The notes under the pieces are model-generated. The model searched no databases. It saw nothing but the letters and a program-made list of their open reading frames with translations, and had not been told where the DNA came from. A stretch of DNA of 64,000 bases from positions 806,001 to 870,000 of the forward strand of contig NZ_CP102605.1 of NCBI RefSeq assembly GCF_024707505.1, in the 5' to 3' direction. Below, one piece after another: positions 8,255 to 18,700 of this stretch. Made by a program: the position numbers and the translations under genes. Within the stretch, counting starts at the first letter, position 1; every line of letters starts with the position of its first letter. This DNA is from Pantoea sp. SOD02 (lineage in GTDB: Bacteria; Pseudomonadota; Gammaproteobacteria; Enterobacterales; Enterobacteriaceae).

Positions 8255-10138
8255 TTAGCGACCTGGTGTGTTCAACCAGTCGATTAACTGTCCCGAACTG
8301 GCATGGCTGCGCATAATGGCTGCATAACCATCAAACCGACTACTCACTTCATTCACCCGATTATTATAGTAGTCAGATTCTGCACTAAGCACATCCAGTA
8401 AGGTGCGTTTACCTAAGTGATACCACTGTTCAAAAAACGCCAGGCGAATGCGGTCAGACTCGACTTTCAGGTTCTGGTACAAATCTGCACGTTCAAGCAG
8501 CGATCCCGCGTCCTGATTAGCGGCGCGCACACGTTGTTCAAGATCGCGCTGCTGCTCATCCACCAGATGACGATTGGCTTCGGCACGGGCCAGCGCCGCA
8601 CGTTCTGCCGCACTATTTGAGCCGCCACGGAACAATCCCCAGCTCATTTGCAAACCGGTCTGGAACGCCTGCGACCGGCCATACTCATCTTCACCGGTAT
8701 TTTTGCTCACCACCCAGTTCAGGCTCGGCATACCAGATGAACGCACTGCAGCCGCTTCAGACAGCGAAGCCTGTGCATCCGCTCGGGCTTTCAGGATGGT
8801 GGGATGACGATCAAGGTTCGCCAACTGCGCGTTGAGAATCGGCATGCTGATGTTCCACTGCGCCGCCGCCGGCAGCGCAATCTGTGAATCTCCCAACAGC
8901 CGATAGATAACAATTTCGGTATCCCGCGCTTTGGAAACCGCCGCGTCCAGCGACGACTGCGCGCTCAGTAAGCGCCCTTTCGCCTGCGTCAGTTCGCTGC
9001 TGCGTCCTTTATCCACCGCTACAATGCCACTCAGCATTGAGGTCAATTCTTTCATGCGCGCAACATAATCCTGGCTCAACGAAATGATTAAGCGCTGCTT
9101 GTTGAGTTCAATCATCGCGTTGCTCAATTCCCACGCGGTGTTTTCCTCTTCGGCAGCAATGCCGACAGTTGCCGCACGAGCCTGATCTTCCCGCGTTTTA
9201 ATGGTGTTGCTGGTCTGACCGAAGTCATACAAGGTGGTCGCCACATTAATACCAACGGCAGGAATATCGCTTTTGCTGCCACCGTTGCGGGTACCGCTAC
9301 CAAAATAGAGGCTTTTGCTGTTACTGGTGACATCCACCTGCGGCCAGCGCTGGCCTTTGGCCTCATCCACGCTGCTTTCGGCTGCTGCCGCCTGTGAACG
9401 CGAACTGCTGATACGCGGGCTGTAGCGTAACGCCTGACGCACTGCGTCAGCGAACAGCACTTTGATTTCAGCTTCTGATGGCGCATTCGCCACCTGACGA
9501 CGCGGCGCAGCCACCTCACGTGGCACGGCTGGCATCGGCGTTAAAGTAGGCTGCGCCTGAGGCCGCAGTTCACGGAAAAAGGTCGATGAACCGTTATTTC
9601 CGGGCGCAACAGCCGGAGCAGCTTTCGCACTATCCGCTGTAACCACCGGTACCGGAGAGGTTTGGCGTGGAGCCGGTTCAACGGGGGCAAACAGCGGTTT
9701 TGCTGCCACTGGCGCTGGAGCGGGTAAAACCACACTGGGTGTTGCAGCGGTAATCGGTGCTGCTTTTGCAACGGGTGCCACAGGTTTACTTTGTGCCGTT
9801 GGACGGTTAAAAAACCCACCTGATGAAGTTGGGCTGACCGGCACAGATGTCCAGTTGGCTGCAGGTGCCGTACGTTTTGGCTGTGGCTGTTTCACCGCCG
9901 CAGGCACCTGGGGCCGAGGCGTCACCGTAACCGGCGCAGGCCGTGCCACAGGCGCAACTGATGGACGTGGTGCGATCGGTTTACTCGCAGAACCCTGTTG
10001 CGCCATATTCACGAACATCAACAGCTCATCATCATCGCTGGCTGAGTTCACCGCAAAACTGGTCATTCCGCTCACGGCCGCCACAATCGCCAGCGACAAC
10101 AACTTGATGCTATAGGGGCTTCTTTTATAAATAGACAT
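8255..10138 (-). CDS. TolC-family outer-membrane factor of the type I secretion system
   Basis: The C-terminal 410 residues are an OEP/TolC-type channel with long helices and conserved 'LYDFGQTSNTIKTRE' and 'FEQWYHLGKRTLLDVLSAESDYYNNRV', as in LapE/AggA-type proteins. After an N-terminal hydrophobic segment (about residues 12-32) comes an unusual stretch of roughly 160 residues (about 55-215) made mostly of Pro, Ala and Val with repeated 'APVA' and 'KPVAP'. The start was placed at ATG 10138 because GGGAG lies seven bases before it. That ATG directly follows the stop of the membrane-fusion gene, so the two are translationally coupled. It forms the outer-membrane exit of the exporter. Confidence 0.93.
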   Translation of the reverse strand: MSIYKRSPYSIKLLSLAIVAAVSGMTSFAVNSASDDDELLMFVNMAQQGSASKPIAPRPSVAPVARPAPVTVTPRPQVPAAVKQPQPKRTAPAANWTSVPVSPTSSGGFFNRPTAQSKPVAPVAKAAPITAATPSVVLPAPAPVAAKPLFAPVEPAPRQTSPVPVVTADSAKAAPAVAPGNNGSSTFFRELRPQAQPTLTPMPAVPREVAAPRRQVANAPSEAEIKVLFADAVRQALRYSPRISSSRSQAAAAESSVDEAKGQRWPQVDVTSNSKSLYFGSGTRNGGSKSDIPAVGINVATTLYDFGQTSNTIKTREDQARAATVGIAAEEENTAWELSNAMIELNKQRLIISLSQDYVARMKELTSMLSGIVAVDKGRSSELTQAKGRLLSAQSSLDAAVSKARDTEIVIYRLLGDSQIALPAAAQWNISMPILNAQLANLDRHPTILKARADAQASLSEAAAVRSSGMPSLNWVVSKNTGEDEYGRSQAFQTGLQMSWGLFRGGSNSAAERAALARAEANRHLVDEQQRDLEQRVRAANQDAGSLLERADLYQNLKVESDRIRLAFFEQWYHLGKRTLLDVLSAESDYYNNRVNEVSSRFDGYAAIMRSHASSGQLIDWLNTPGR

Positions 10139-10139
10139 C

Positions 10140-11369
10140 TTAGCGCTCCCGGAAGGCTTCACGGGCTTTCAGCACCGGTTTCAGTAAGTAATCAAGAATG
10201 GTTTTTTCACCGGTTTTGATCTCTACGCTGGCGACCATGCCAGGAATGATCGGCAGTTGTTTGCCGCCCGCTTCGAGATGGCTGTTGTCGGTTAACACCA
10301 TCACGCGATAGTGGATGGCGTCCGGTCGACCCGCTGCGGCTTTTTGATCGTCCTTCAAGGTATCCGGGCTGATGTTCTCCACCACGCCGGTTAACCCGCC
10401 GTAAATCGCGTAGTCGTAGGCAGTGATTTTCACCGTTGCTTTTAAACCAGGGCGCAGGAACGCGACGTCGGAAGGTCGGATCTGGGTTTCCACCAGCAGC
10501 TGATCTTCCAGCGGAATGATCTCCATGATGTGTTCGCCGGGCTGGATAACCCCGCCAATGGTGCTGACGCGCACGTTCTTAATGGTGCCGCGCACCGGTG
10601 CGGTTACGGTGGTGCGATCCACGATATCCGCGCGCCCCACCAGGTTTTCGGTGGTTTGCGACAATTCCAGCTCCAGCTTGATCAGCTCCGAGTTGGCTTC
10701 CGCCTGATAGCGGTTTTTGCGTTCGGTGATCTGCGAAAGAATGTCGTTGGCCTGGCGGCGCATACGCAGCATTTCCACTTCCGACAACAAGCCTTTAGCG
10801 GCCAGCGGCTCCGACATGCGGATCTCGCGCGAAGCGAGTGAATAGCTGCGCTGCAGTGACGCTACGCTGTCGTTTAAGGCACGCAGACGGGAATCATAAG
10901 CGCGGGTTTCCTGCTGCACCACGGCCGGATCCTGCATCACCTGCTCATCGAATTTCAGCGGCAGATCGTAAGCTTCGGCACGCAGACGCGCGATGGTCGC
11001 TTTGAGGCCAATCACCTTGGAGAGCGCTTCACGGTAGCTTGACTGCGCGCGCGTCGGGTCGATCTGCAACAGCATCTGGCCGCGTTCCACTACGTCGCCC
11101 TCATGCACATTCATGCTGGCGAGGATGCCGCCTTCCAGGCTCTGAATCACCTGCTCACGGCTTTTAGAGATGATCTTGGCTTCGCCGCGCGTGATCTCCT
11201 CGACACGGGCAAATTTGGCCCACGTCAGGCCACCAATCAGCACCACCAAAATCATATACAGCACCAGCTTGGAACCGGGCGTGGTCTGCGACAGCAGCGA
11301 TTCCTGTACATCATCCATGAAGGCGGCGTCCGCCCTGGAGATTTGAGTATTTTTCTTTTTAAACAACAT
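10140..11369 (-). CDS. HlyD/LapC-type membrane-fusion protein, 409 aa
   Basis: A short cytoplasmic N-terminus is followed by one membrane segment (about 35-52, 'LVLYMILVVLIGGLTWAKF'). A lipoyl-like half-motif ('IQSLEGGILASMNVHEGDVVERGQ'), a long coiled coil (about 115-255) and a beta-barrel part with 'TVTAPVRGTIKNVRVSTIGGVIQPGEHIMEIIP' come next. This order is typical of the periplasmic adaptor of type I secretion systems. It lies 10 bp after the ABC exporter gene, and its stop codon touches the start of the outer-membrane factor. The complex is expected to span the periplasm between the ABC protein and the TolC-type channel. Confidence 0.95.
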   Translation of the reverse strand: MLFKKKNTQISRADAAFMDDVQESLLSQTTPGSKLVLYMILVVLIGGLTWAKFARVEEITRGEAKIISKSREQVIQSLEGGILASMNVHEGDVVERGQMLLQIDPTRAQSSYREALSKVIGLKATIARLRAEAYDLPLKFDEQVMQDPAVVQQETRAYDSRLRALNDSVASLQRSYSLASREIRMSEPLAAKGLLSEVEMLRMRRQANDILSQITERKNRYQAEANSELIKLELELSQTTENLVGRADIVDRTTVTAPVRGTIKNVRVSTIGGVIQPGEHIMEIIPLEDQLLVETQIRPSDVAFLRPGLKATVKITAYDYAIYGGLTGVVENISPDTLKDDQKAAAGRPDAIHYRVMVLTDNSHLEAGGKQLPIIPGMVASVEIKTGEKTILDYLLKPVLKAREAFRER

Positions 11370-11379
11370 AGTTAGTCAC

Positions 11380-13683
11380 TCAAGCCAAAGTAGATTGTGG
11401 GGCATCAGCCGCCGGCGTGTTTGACGCGGGGATGGCTGATGTGGCGGGCGCGTTAGCGACTTCAGCGTTGGCCGCCGGCTGTTTTTTCACCGCCGGTTTC
11501 GCCTGCAGTTCCGCCAGCACTTTCTCCTTCGGACCGTCTTTCACCACCTTGCCCTCTTCCACAATGATGATGCGATCCACCAGCGCCAGCAGCGAAGGTC
11601 GGTGCGTAACCACAATCAGTGTGTGGCCGACCACCGCTTTGTGCAGATGCGCGATGAATTGCTGTTCGGTCATGTTATCCATGGCGCTGGTCGGCTCATC
11701 CATCAGCAGCAGACTTGGCGTGGCTAACAGCGTACGCGCCAGAGAAACCAGCTGACGTTGACCGCCAGACAAGCCATCGCCGCCCTCACCAATCGGCAGG
11801 TTGATGCCTGATGGATGACGTGCCGCCACCTGATCCAAACCGGTGAGTTTCAATACGCGCAGCAATTCACGCGGCGTGGCGTCCTGACAACCAATCATCA
11901 CGTTTTCGCGCAGCGTGCCGCAGAACAGACGCGCATCCTGGCCGACATAGCCAACTGCTTTACGCCAGTCGGCAGGATCGATCTGATTGACATCCAAATC
12001 ATCGGCGAAAATCTGCCCGCCAGTCGGCTGATAGAGACGCGCAATCAGGCGCAGCAGCGTGGATTTTCCGCTGCCGATGCGGCCGAGGATCGCCACGCGC
12101 TCGCCAGCATTAATGTTGAGAGAAACCTTGGTCAGCACCGCCGGATTGGGCTGCATCGGCGGCGCAGGATAGGAGAAGTCGACTTCTTTCAGCGCGACCT
12201 GGCCGGTAATTTCGGGATTCGGCAGATAATCACGGGTGATGTCGCGGTCAACCGGCATTTCCATCAGCTTGTTGAGCGAGTCCATCGCCGCTTTGGCCTG
12301 CTGGTAACGAATCGCTAAGCCAACCACCTGGCCGAGCGGCGCGGTGGCGCGACCAGACAGCATCACGGTAGCGATCAGCGCACCCATGGTCAGCGTGCCG
12401 GCATCGATCAGGTAAACGCCGATGACAATCAGCATCACCGTTTGCAGCTGCTGGAAGAAGGCAACGGAACCGGTGGCCATCGCCGAATAACTTTTAGATT
12501 TCATGCCGGTCGCGGACTGCAAGGCACTGAAGTTCTGCCAGCGGCGCTGCATCCATGAGGTGCCGCCGGTGGATTTCAGGGTTTCGATGCCTTCAATCGA
12601 TTCGATCAGCACGCCTTGTTTAAGTGACGACTCTTTAAGGTTCTCTTTCATCACTTTGGAGAGCGGCCACTGAATGATCACGCTGACGATAATGATCAAT
12701 GGAATCATCATCATCGGCACCCAACCCAGCGCGCCGCCGATGGCGAAAATCACGCCCACAAACAGCAGGGTAAATGGCAGGTCGGTAATCGCCGACAAGG
12801 TGGCGGAAGCGATGAAGTCGCGCACCGATTCAAATTCGCGGATCTGGTTGGCAAAGGAGCCAGAAGAAGCAGGCTTGTTCTCCATGCGAATCGACATCGC
12901 CTGGCGGAACAGCATGCTGCCGATCACCAAGTCGGCTTTTTTGCCCGCGACGTCGAGTAAGTGTGCGCGGATGTAGCGCGTCACCGCTTCGAACACCATC
13001 GCGATCACCACACCAATCGCCAGTGACCATAAGGTGACAAACGCCTGGTTCGGAATGACGCGGTCATACACGTTCATGGTGAAGAAAATGGAAGCGAGCG
13101 CGAGGAAGTTGATCAGCACGGCGGCAATCGCTGCGCTGCGATAATAACGGCGATAGCGCCATAAGGTGGTGAACAGCCAGTGGCCGCTCGGATGTGGCAA
13201 CGTCTCTTCGGCGCGCGAATCGATTTTCGCCAGCGGCTTCACCAAAATGGCGTAACCGGCATAATATTGCGTCAGTTCGCTGTGCAGCACCTGCACCGGC
13301 TTGTCGCTCACTTCTGGCAGGATAATCTGGTAGGCGTACTCTTTTTTGCCTTCGGCATTCTCTGCCACGCCGCGTGATAACAGCACACATCCGCCAGAAC
13401 CTTCACGCAGCAAGACAATCGGCATCACCTGTTCAGGCAGCTCATGTGCGCCGCGCTCGACTAAACCACCGGTCATGCCGGCATTTTCCAGCGCTTTCAG
13501 GGCTAAGGAAGGCGTGAGCAGATTGCCGCGTGGCAAGCCTGCCAGTAAGGCCTCATCCGACTTATCCAGCCCATAATGATGACAAACCCAAGAGACACTT
13601 TTCAGCAAGCTGTCGTCCAGACGGGTAAATGCCCTCGCCTCAACGACCTCAGCCTGCTCAATATTGTCAGTGTCCTTTTCCAT
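11380..13683 (-). CDS. Type I secretion ABC exporter with C39-like N-terminal domain (LapB type), 767 aa
   Basis: The N-terminal 140 residues resemble the C39 peptidase-like domain of LapB/HlyB-type exporters. The transmembrane domain spans about 165-440. The nucleotide-binding domain has Walker A 'GRIGSGKST' near residue 537, signature 'LSGGQRQLVSLAR' and Walker B 'LLLMDEPTSAMD'. A tail of about 35 Ala/Pro-rich residues follows. It is the first gene of a four-gene operon (exporter, adaptor, outer-membrane factor, response regulator). The giant adhesin, whose C-terminus looks like a type I signal, is the obvious cargo. A locus box lies 104-117 bp upstream. Confidence 0.95.
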   Translation of the reverse strand: MEKDTDNIEQAEVVEARAFTRLDDSLLKSVSWVCHHYGLDKSDEALLAGLPRGNLLTPSLALKALENAGMTGGLVERGAHELPEQVMPIVLLREGSGGCVLLSRGVAENAEGKKEYAYQIILPEVSDKPVQVLHSELTQYYAGYAILVKPLAKIDSRAEETLPHPSGHWLFTTLWRYRRYYRSAAIAAVLINFLALASIFFTMNVYDRVIPNQAFVTLWSLAIGVVIAMVFEAVTRYIRAHLLDVAGKKADLVIGSMLFRQAMSIRMENKPASSGSFANQIREFESVRDFIASATLSAITDLPFTLLFVGVIFAIGGALGWVPMMMIPLIIIVSVIIQWPLSKVMKENLKESSLKQGVLIESIEGIETLKSTGGTSWMQRRWQNFSALQSATGMKSKSYSAMATGSVAFFQQLQTVMLIVIGVYLIDAGTLTMGALIATVMLSGRATAPLGQVVGLAIRYQQAKAAMDSLNKLMEMPVDRDITRDYLPNPEITGQVALKEVDFSYPAPPMQPNPAVLTKVSLNINAGERVAILGRIGSGKSTLLRLIARLYQPTGGQIFADDLDVNQIDPADWRKAVGYVGQDARLFCGTLRENVMIGCQDATPRELLRVLKLTGLDQVAARHPSGINLPIGEGGDGLSGGQRQLVSLARTLLATPSLLLMDEPTSAMDNMTEQQFIAHLHKAVVGHTLIVVTHRPSLLALVDRIIIVEEGKVVKDGPKEKVLAELQAKPAVKKQPAANAEVANAPATSAIPASNTPAADAPQSTLA

Positions 13684-13786
13684 AGTTATCTCTCTGTCAG
13701 AACGTTATCCCGATGCAAAAATGTCTTCAGACAGACGCTTTTGCGTGATGGAGAAAATTCTGACAGAGAGAGGTCAAAAACCTACG

Positions 13787-13800
13787 CAAGACATTTCCCG
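13787..13800. promoter_or_regulatory. Locus box copy 4
   Basis: CAAGACATTTCCCG followed by AATCTGGG; 12 of 14 bases match the best form. It lies 104-117 bp upstream of the type I exporter gene, in the gap after the OmpA-like gene at 13833. Confidence 0.65.
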
Positions 13801-13832
13801 AATCTGGGTACTATTGGGACGTTTCTTGTCGC

Positions 13833-14702
13833 TTATTGCGCATAAACCACAATTCGCTGCTGCGGTGACGCGCACTCGCCAATACAGGTTTGGTGCGCGG
13901 CATCCGGCTGTAGCTGCGATGAAATGGCGATCAGTGAGGAAGGTAAGGCATTATTAATCAGCTGATTTCGAATGGCTTTTGCGCGCTGTTTTAGCAAGGT
14001 TTCTGGCAGCGCATTGCCCTGCTGATCGTGAAACTGATTCAACACGCTCACCTGGTTAATCCGATTGAGATCCTGCCTTATCGTCAGCGCTAAATCGCGC
14101 AGCGCTTCTCGTCCGGCTTCAGACAACGCGCTGCTGCCAGGGGGGAAAAGCACCTCGATATCGATGCTGTACTGGCGTTTCTCCTGTTCGCGATCGCGAT
14201 CGTAGGCGCAAGCCTGAATACTGCTGGCGCGATTGAGCATGTGCGACTGGCGGAAGATAGTTTGCAGACTGACTTCAGCCTGAATGCGATCAATCGCCTG
14301 CGGTTCGGTTACGCCATATTCATTAACCCGCAGGAAATAGGTTTGCCCACCTTGCAGGTTGGCTTCGTATAGGTGCGTGCTTTTGCCTGGATAAATCGCG
14401 CCTTGGGTGAAATAGGCACCAAGCCGATGCGGGCCAGGTTTCAGGCAAAATGCGGTGTAACCGCCGGGCAATAGCGAGGTGTGGAATTGCCCATCGACAT
14501 AAATGTTAGCGCCAGCGGTTTGGGTGAATTCAGCGTGTTCGCGGTAGTAAATGATTTGCGTGAGGTTCTCGACCACCGGCAGGGTCACATTAAATTTCTC
14601 AGCAAACAGCGGGCGTGGCGATGTGTGTGTAGCGGCCTCAGCGGCAGCAACAAAAGAAAGCGCGGCAAGTCCGCAGCGCCAAGCAAAATGGAGTGTGGCC
14701 AT
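13833..14702 (-). CDS. OmpA-domain protein, diverged paralog, 289 aa
   Basis: A signal peptide (about 1-24, ending 'AAEAA') is followed by a DUF2846-like beta domain with 'IYVDGQFHTSLLPGGYTAFCLKPGPHRL'. The C-terminal half is an OmpA-like fold starting 'YSIDIEVLFPPGSS'. Compared with its neighbour at 14788-15678 the peptidoglycan-binding motifs are worn: 'GHTDQIGS' is replaced by 'NQFHDQQG' and 'NRRVTI' by 'QQRIVV'. The usual role is tying outer-membrane proteins to the wall; binding may be weak here. It is the last gene of the adhesin unit. Its ribosome binding site is weak, so it may depend on transcription and translation from upstream. Confidence 0.8.
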   Translation of the reverse strand: MATLHFAWRCGLAALSFVAAAEAATHTSPRPLFAEKFNVTLPVVENLTQIIYYREHAEFTQTAGANIYVDGQFHTSLLPGGYTAFCLKPGPHRLGAYFTQGAIYPGKSTHLYEANLQGGQTYFLRVNEYGVTEPQAIDRIQAEVSLQTIFRQSHMLNRASSIQACAYDRDREQEKRQYSIDIEVLFPPGSSALSEAGREALRDLALTIRQDLNRINQVSVLNQFHDQQGNALPETLLKQRAKAIRNQLINNALPSSLIAISSQLQPDAAHQTCIGECASPQQRIVVYAQ

Positions 14703-14735
14703 CAGTACTGTGTCTCTTCAGCAGAGGAACGAAGG

Positions 14736-14767
14736 AAGCCACGCGGCCCTGTTGGACCACGCGGCTT
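14736..14767 (-). terminator. Hairpin between the two OmpA-like genes
   Basis: AAGCCACGCGG pairs with CCACGCGGCTT (11 positions, two as G-U) across a 10-base loop. No clear T-run follows on the minus strand, so it could be an attenuator or an RNA-stabilising hairpin that lowers expression of the downstream paralog. Confidence 0.55.
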
Positions 14768-14787
14768 AAAAGTAACAAATGAACTAA

Positions 14788-15678
14788 TTATTCTCCGCTG
14801 GCGCTGCCATCGACGCGGATGGTAACGCGACGGTTTGGTGCGTAGCAGGCAATTTTCTCTGCTTTGCTACCGTAGCACTCTGCCACAACCGGTTCGTCCA
14901 TGCCCGCGCTGGCTGCAGTAATGTCACGCGCTGGAATGCCCGCCTGCACCATCAGCAGACGCACGGTTTCCGCGCGCTGCTGGCCTAAGCGTTGGTTAGC
15001 CTGTGGCGATCCAATCTGGTCGGTATGGCCGATCACCTGTACGTTACGGATCGTGCTGTTTTCACGACGAATCTGCGCGACCAAAGTATCGATCGATGCA
15101 CGACCATCACGGGTGATGTTGTTACGTGAAGACTTACCAAACGGGAACAACACGTCACTTGAAAGGCTGTATTCCTTGTACTGTTTCGGCGCTTCGCCAA
15201 CGTAATCACAGGCCTCAACGGTTGATGCACGTGACAACATATGGGTTTGCAGACGCATGCTCTGTAATGCCTTCTCCGCATCCGCACGTGTCACCGCCAT
15301 CGGCATACCGCTTTCATCGCCCATCTTCACGAAGTAGGTGCGGCCCGCTTCGAGATTCCCGCGAAATGACTGCGCACTTTTGCCGGCATAAGCCGGAGCA
15401 TCTTTGACGTAAGCACTCAGGCTATGGCTGCCCGGTTTAACGCAGAACACGGTAAAACCGTTTGGTAACAGCGCCGACTGGAACTCACCGTCGACATAGA
15501 CGTGTGCACTGCCTGCATGGGCGTCAGCGTCACGATAAAACACGATTTGCGTCTGGCTGCTGTTTACCGCTGCAACCGGTTGATAACTGCGACCAAAGGT
15601 CTCGGCAGCCTGAACGGCTGATAAAGAGAACATGCCACCAAACAGCACTGCAAGGGCGGACGATTTAAATAAAGTCAT
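14788..15678 (-). CDS. OmpA-domain outer-membrane protein, 296 aa
   Basis: A signal peptide ends near residue 24 ('SAVQA|AET'). A DUF2846-like domain follows ('VYVDGEFQSALLPNGFTVFCVKPGSHSL'). The C-terminal OmpA-like domain is intact: 'SSDVLFPFGKSS', 'GHTDQIGSPQANQRLGQQRAETV' and 'NRRVTIRV' contain the Asp and Arg that hold diaminopimelate in this family. GGAGG lies four bases before the ATG. It directly follows the giant adhesin gene and precedes its own diverged paralog. It may anchor the adhesin or exporter to peptidoglycan; that job is inferred from position only. Confidence 0.88.
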   Translation of the reverse strand: MTLFKSSALAVLFGGMFSLSAVQAAETFGRSYQPVAAVNSSQTQIVFYRDADAHAGSAHVYVDGEFQSALLPNGFTVFCVKPGSHSLSAYVKDAPAYAGKSAQSFRGNLEAGRTYFVKMGDESGMPMAVTRADAEKALQSMRLQTHMLSRASTVEACDYVGEAPKQYKEYSLSSDVLFPFGKSSRNNITRDGRASIDTLVAQIRRENSTIRNVQVIGHTDQIGSPQANQRLGQQRAETVRLLMVQAGIPARDITAASAGMDEPVVAECYGSKAEKIACYAPNRRVTIRVDGSASGE

Positions 15679-15689
15679 GACTCCTCCGT

Positions 15690-15711
15690 GGCCCTCTGCA
15701 AGCAGAGGGCC
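15690..15711 (-). terminator. Hairpin after the giant adhesin gene
   Basis: GGCCCTCTGC and GCAGAGGGCC form a perfect 10-bp inverted repeat with only two bases between them. It lies between the adhesin stop and the OmpA gene. No T-run follows, so it may be a processing or attenuation site rather than a full stop. Confidence 0.6.
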
Positions 15712-15754
15712 GGAATTAAGTGAATGTTAATGAATTAAGGTTAATGTCGTGGCA

Positions 15755-18700
15755 TTAGATCAAGTTGGTTTGCACACCCTCCTGAACCAGTAATTCCGCG
15801 TTGACGGTGCTGTGGGTATAAACCTCATACCGCACGCCAGCCACTTCAACCACGCCGTTGGCCTTCGCCCAGTCGCCTGGATCGGTGCCATTCAGCATAT
15901 CGTCGAGATTAACCACGTCGCCTTCATTACCCTTCACCATAAATTGTACGGTGTCGTCATTAATAAACAGGTTGGTTTCACCGTGGGCCAAAATATCGCC
16001 GAGGCTGATATTCAGCGTATTATTGCCGCTTCCGGTGAGGTCAATGACTTCAACCGATTGCACCTTATCAGCGAGTTGACCCAGATCGATAAGTTGATCT
16101 TCACCTTCAATGGTCAGTACATCGATTTGGCCTTCAGTACCTATAATCGCTTCTTGCTCTTCAGAAATATCTGCCAGATGGATTATTTCATCGTTTAAGA
16201 GCAGTTTACTTTCTTCCTGCTGCATATTAAAGGTGATTGCTGCCGGTCGCAATGTCCAGGTCACGTCATCAATATATCCACTATATTTATCAAAAACCAC
16301 CTTTCCGATAAGTTGTCCCGCAGGTGCGGTATAACTAGTTACACTTCTTATCGCTATCTCAGCAATGAAATTATTATCAACATCATATATCTTTACACTA
16401 TCGCGCGGATTATTAGCTTTAAATGAAAATCTTTCAGTTCCACCTGAAAATATAAGATACCCATTGAATTCGCGATTGCTATCCATATAAAATCTTCCAG
16501 CATTCTTATCTATTGCACCCATGCCGCCAAAACTATTTATGAAACTACGCAAGATAGTTAAACCATTAGGAAATCTATTTTCAACTGCATAAACACCATC
16601 AATGCGAACACCATTTCCTTTATTAGTGCTTTGATAACCATCAAAACTCTCAACAACCTCTGTTCCGGGCACTGGTAGTTCAGGCAAAGGTATGTCAGTA
16701 GGTATTACTCCAACCAAATCTGGCATATCCCCCCATTTCATATTATCAAATTGAATTTTATGGGTCGGTGAATCGTTACGAACCTTTGCAATAATCCTAC
16801 CAATCAGATTACCTTCAGGTGCGATAAATTTAACGGAATTAGTCTCCAAATAATAAAATGTCAAGCTAGTTAAAAGCGCACCATCAGTACCATAGACGCT
16901 GAATGATGAATAACCGTCAGTTGTGTAATCAAAATTTACGTAACGTGTCCCTCCGAAATCAAAAGTTATCTCCTCACCAGCCGAGTGATCAAATTTCAAC
17001 TTTCCATTGCTAACACTGCCACCTTTTAAACTATGGAGCCTTAGCCCGCTACTTAAATCATGCCATATGCCACGAGTATATGAACCTGCAACATCAAATG
17101 TCTCAATTCCAAACGTAAGGTCAGGTAAGTTATCATTCGACTGTAATTCATTAGTTGTAAGATTAAGTAAAATCATATCAGATAATTCCACTTTACCTAC
17201 CGTATTAATATCCACTTCTAAAACTATCTTTCCAATCGAAGTTCCAATTGGAGCGGTGTAAAAATCAATTATTTTTCCGCTCTTAAGCCTTGCTCGCTCA
17301 ACAAAATTTCCATTTGCATCGAAAACGGTAATCCAGCTATCACCGATAGTTGGCACGTTCAAACTAATACTTACCGTTTCTATTCCATTTAAATGAAATT
17401 CTGTCTTACTCCCGGGACTAAATTGTATAACACCTCTATCTAAGTAATAATATCCATCCCCCCCCGGATTCGGACTGTATTTCATTCTACTTGTAGTAAC
17501 TGGTACGTCTCCCACGCCTGTTGAAATCCACTGTACGCCAGCTAAACTGTTATACAATGTATCCTTTTTCAATGGTCCCGTATTATAGTTAATAAACGCA
17601 TCTCGCTTTAACGCGAAAATACTACTATCCGAACCAGTAGGTGGAATAATTGATGCTGCAGATTCTATTTGCAGATCTACTCCACTCACCATTTCAGTAC
17701 GGTTACCCGCCTTATCAATTATCACCGCTTTGATGTTGTAATCCTCACCCACAGTAAGGCGAGGTGTGACCAACACTTCCCAGTTACCGCCAGCTTGCAC
17801 CGTGCCGGTGCCCAGCAGATTGCCGTTGGCATCGCGCAGTTCAATGGTCGCCCCGACTTCAGATGGGTCAGCCGTTCCTTTGAACAGCGGATCGCGATCC
17901 GTGGTGCTGCCGCTAATTTCCGCACCGCTGTCATTCTCGATGCGGGTGATCACCGGCGCGTTTGGTGCGGTAATATCCACCGTCAAGTTTACTGCCGCGC
18001 TGGCCGCACCTTCGTTACCCACGTCGTTGCGCGCTTTGGCGGTCAGCGTGTAGTTGCCTTCTGCCAGCGCCGGAGAAGGGATCAGCGACCAGACGCCGCC
18101 GGTCACCGTCGCGGTGCCGATCACTTGCGTGCCGTTGTAAATCACTACGGTTGTGCCGTTGACGCCGGTCCCACGAATAACCGGGGTAGTGTCTTTGGTG
18201 TAACCGTTGGTGATCGCCAGCTCGCTGCCGCTTTCATTATCAAACACGCCGCCAATCACCGGCGCAGCAGGCAGAGTGCCGCCCGCGCTGATGTTGAAGT
18301 TCAGCGTATCAGTGCGCGCACTTTCGTTGCGTGCCGCATCACGGATGGCAATGCTTACCGCATAGCTGCCGTCCGCCAGGTCGCTGCCCGGCGTCCACGT
18401 CCAGGTCCCATCCGCCTGCACGGTGGTAGTGCCTAGCACGGTGGTGCCGTTGTAGATAATCACGTACTCGCCCGCATTCGCGATTAGGCCCGCACCTTTA
18501 AACTCCGGACGCGCATCATCGGTCGCCGCTGAGTCGGCAATCCAGCCGGTGTGGTCGCCCACATCATCCCATGCGCCTTCAAACGCCTGGCCAGGGCCGA
18601 TCGAGCCGTCGTCTGGCAACGTTGGTGCCACGGTATCAATGGTCAGCGCAATGGTATCGACCATTGGCGTTGCATTGCCCGCACGGTCAATCAGTATTGC

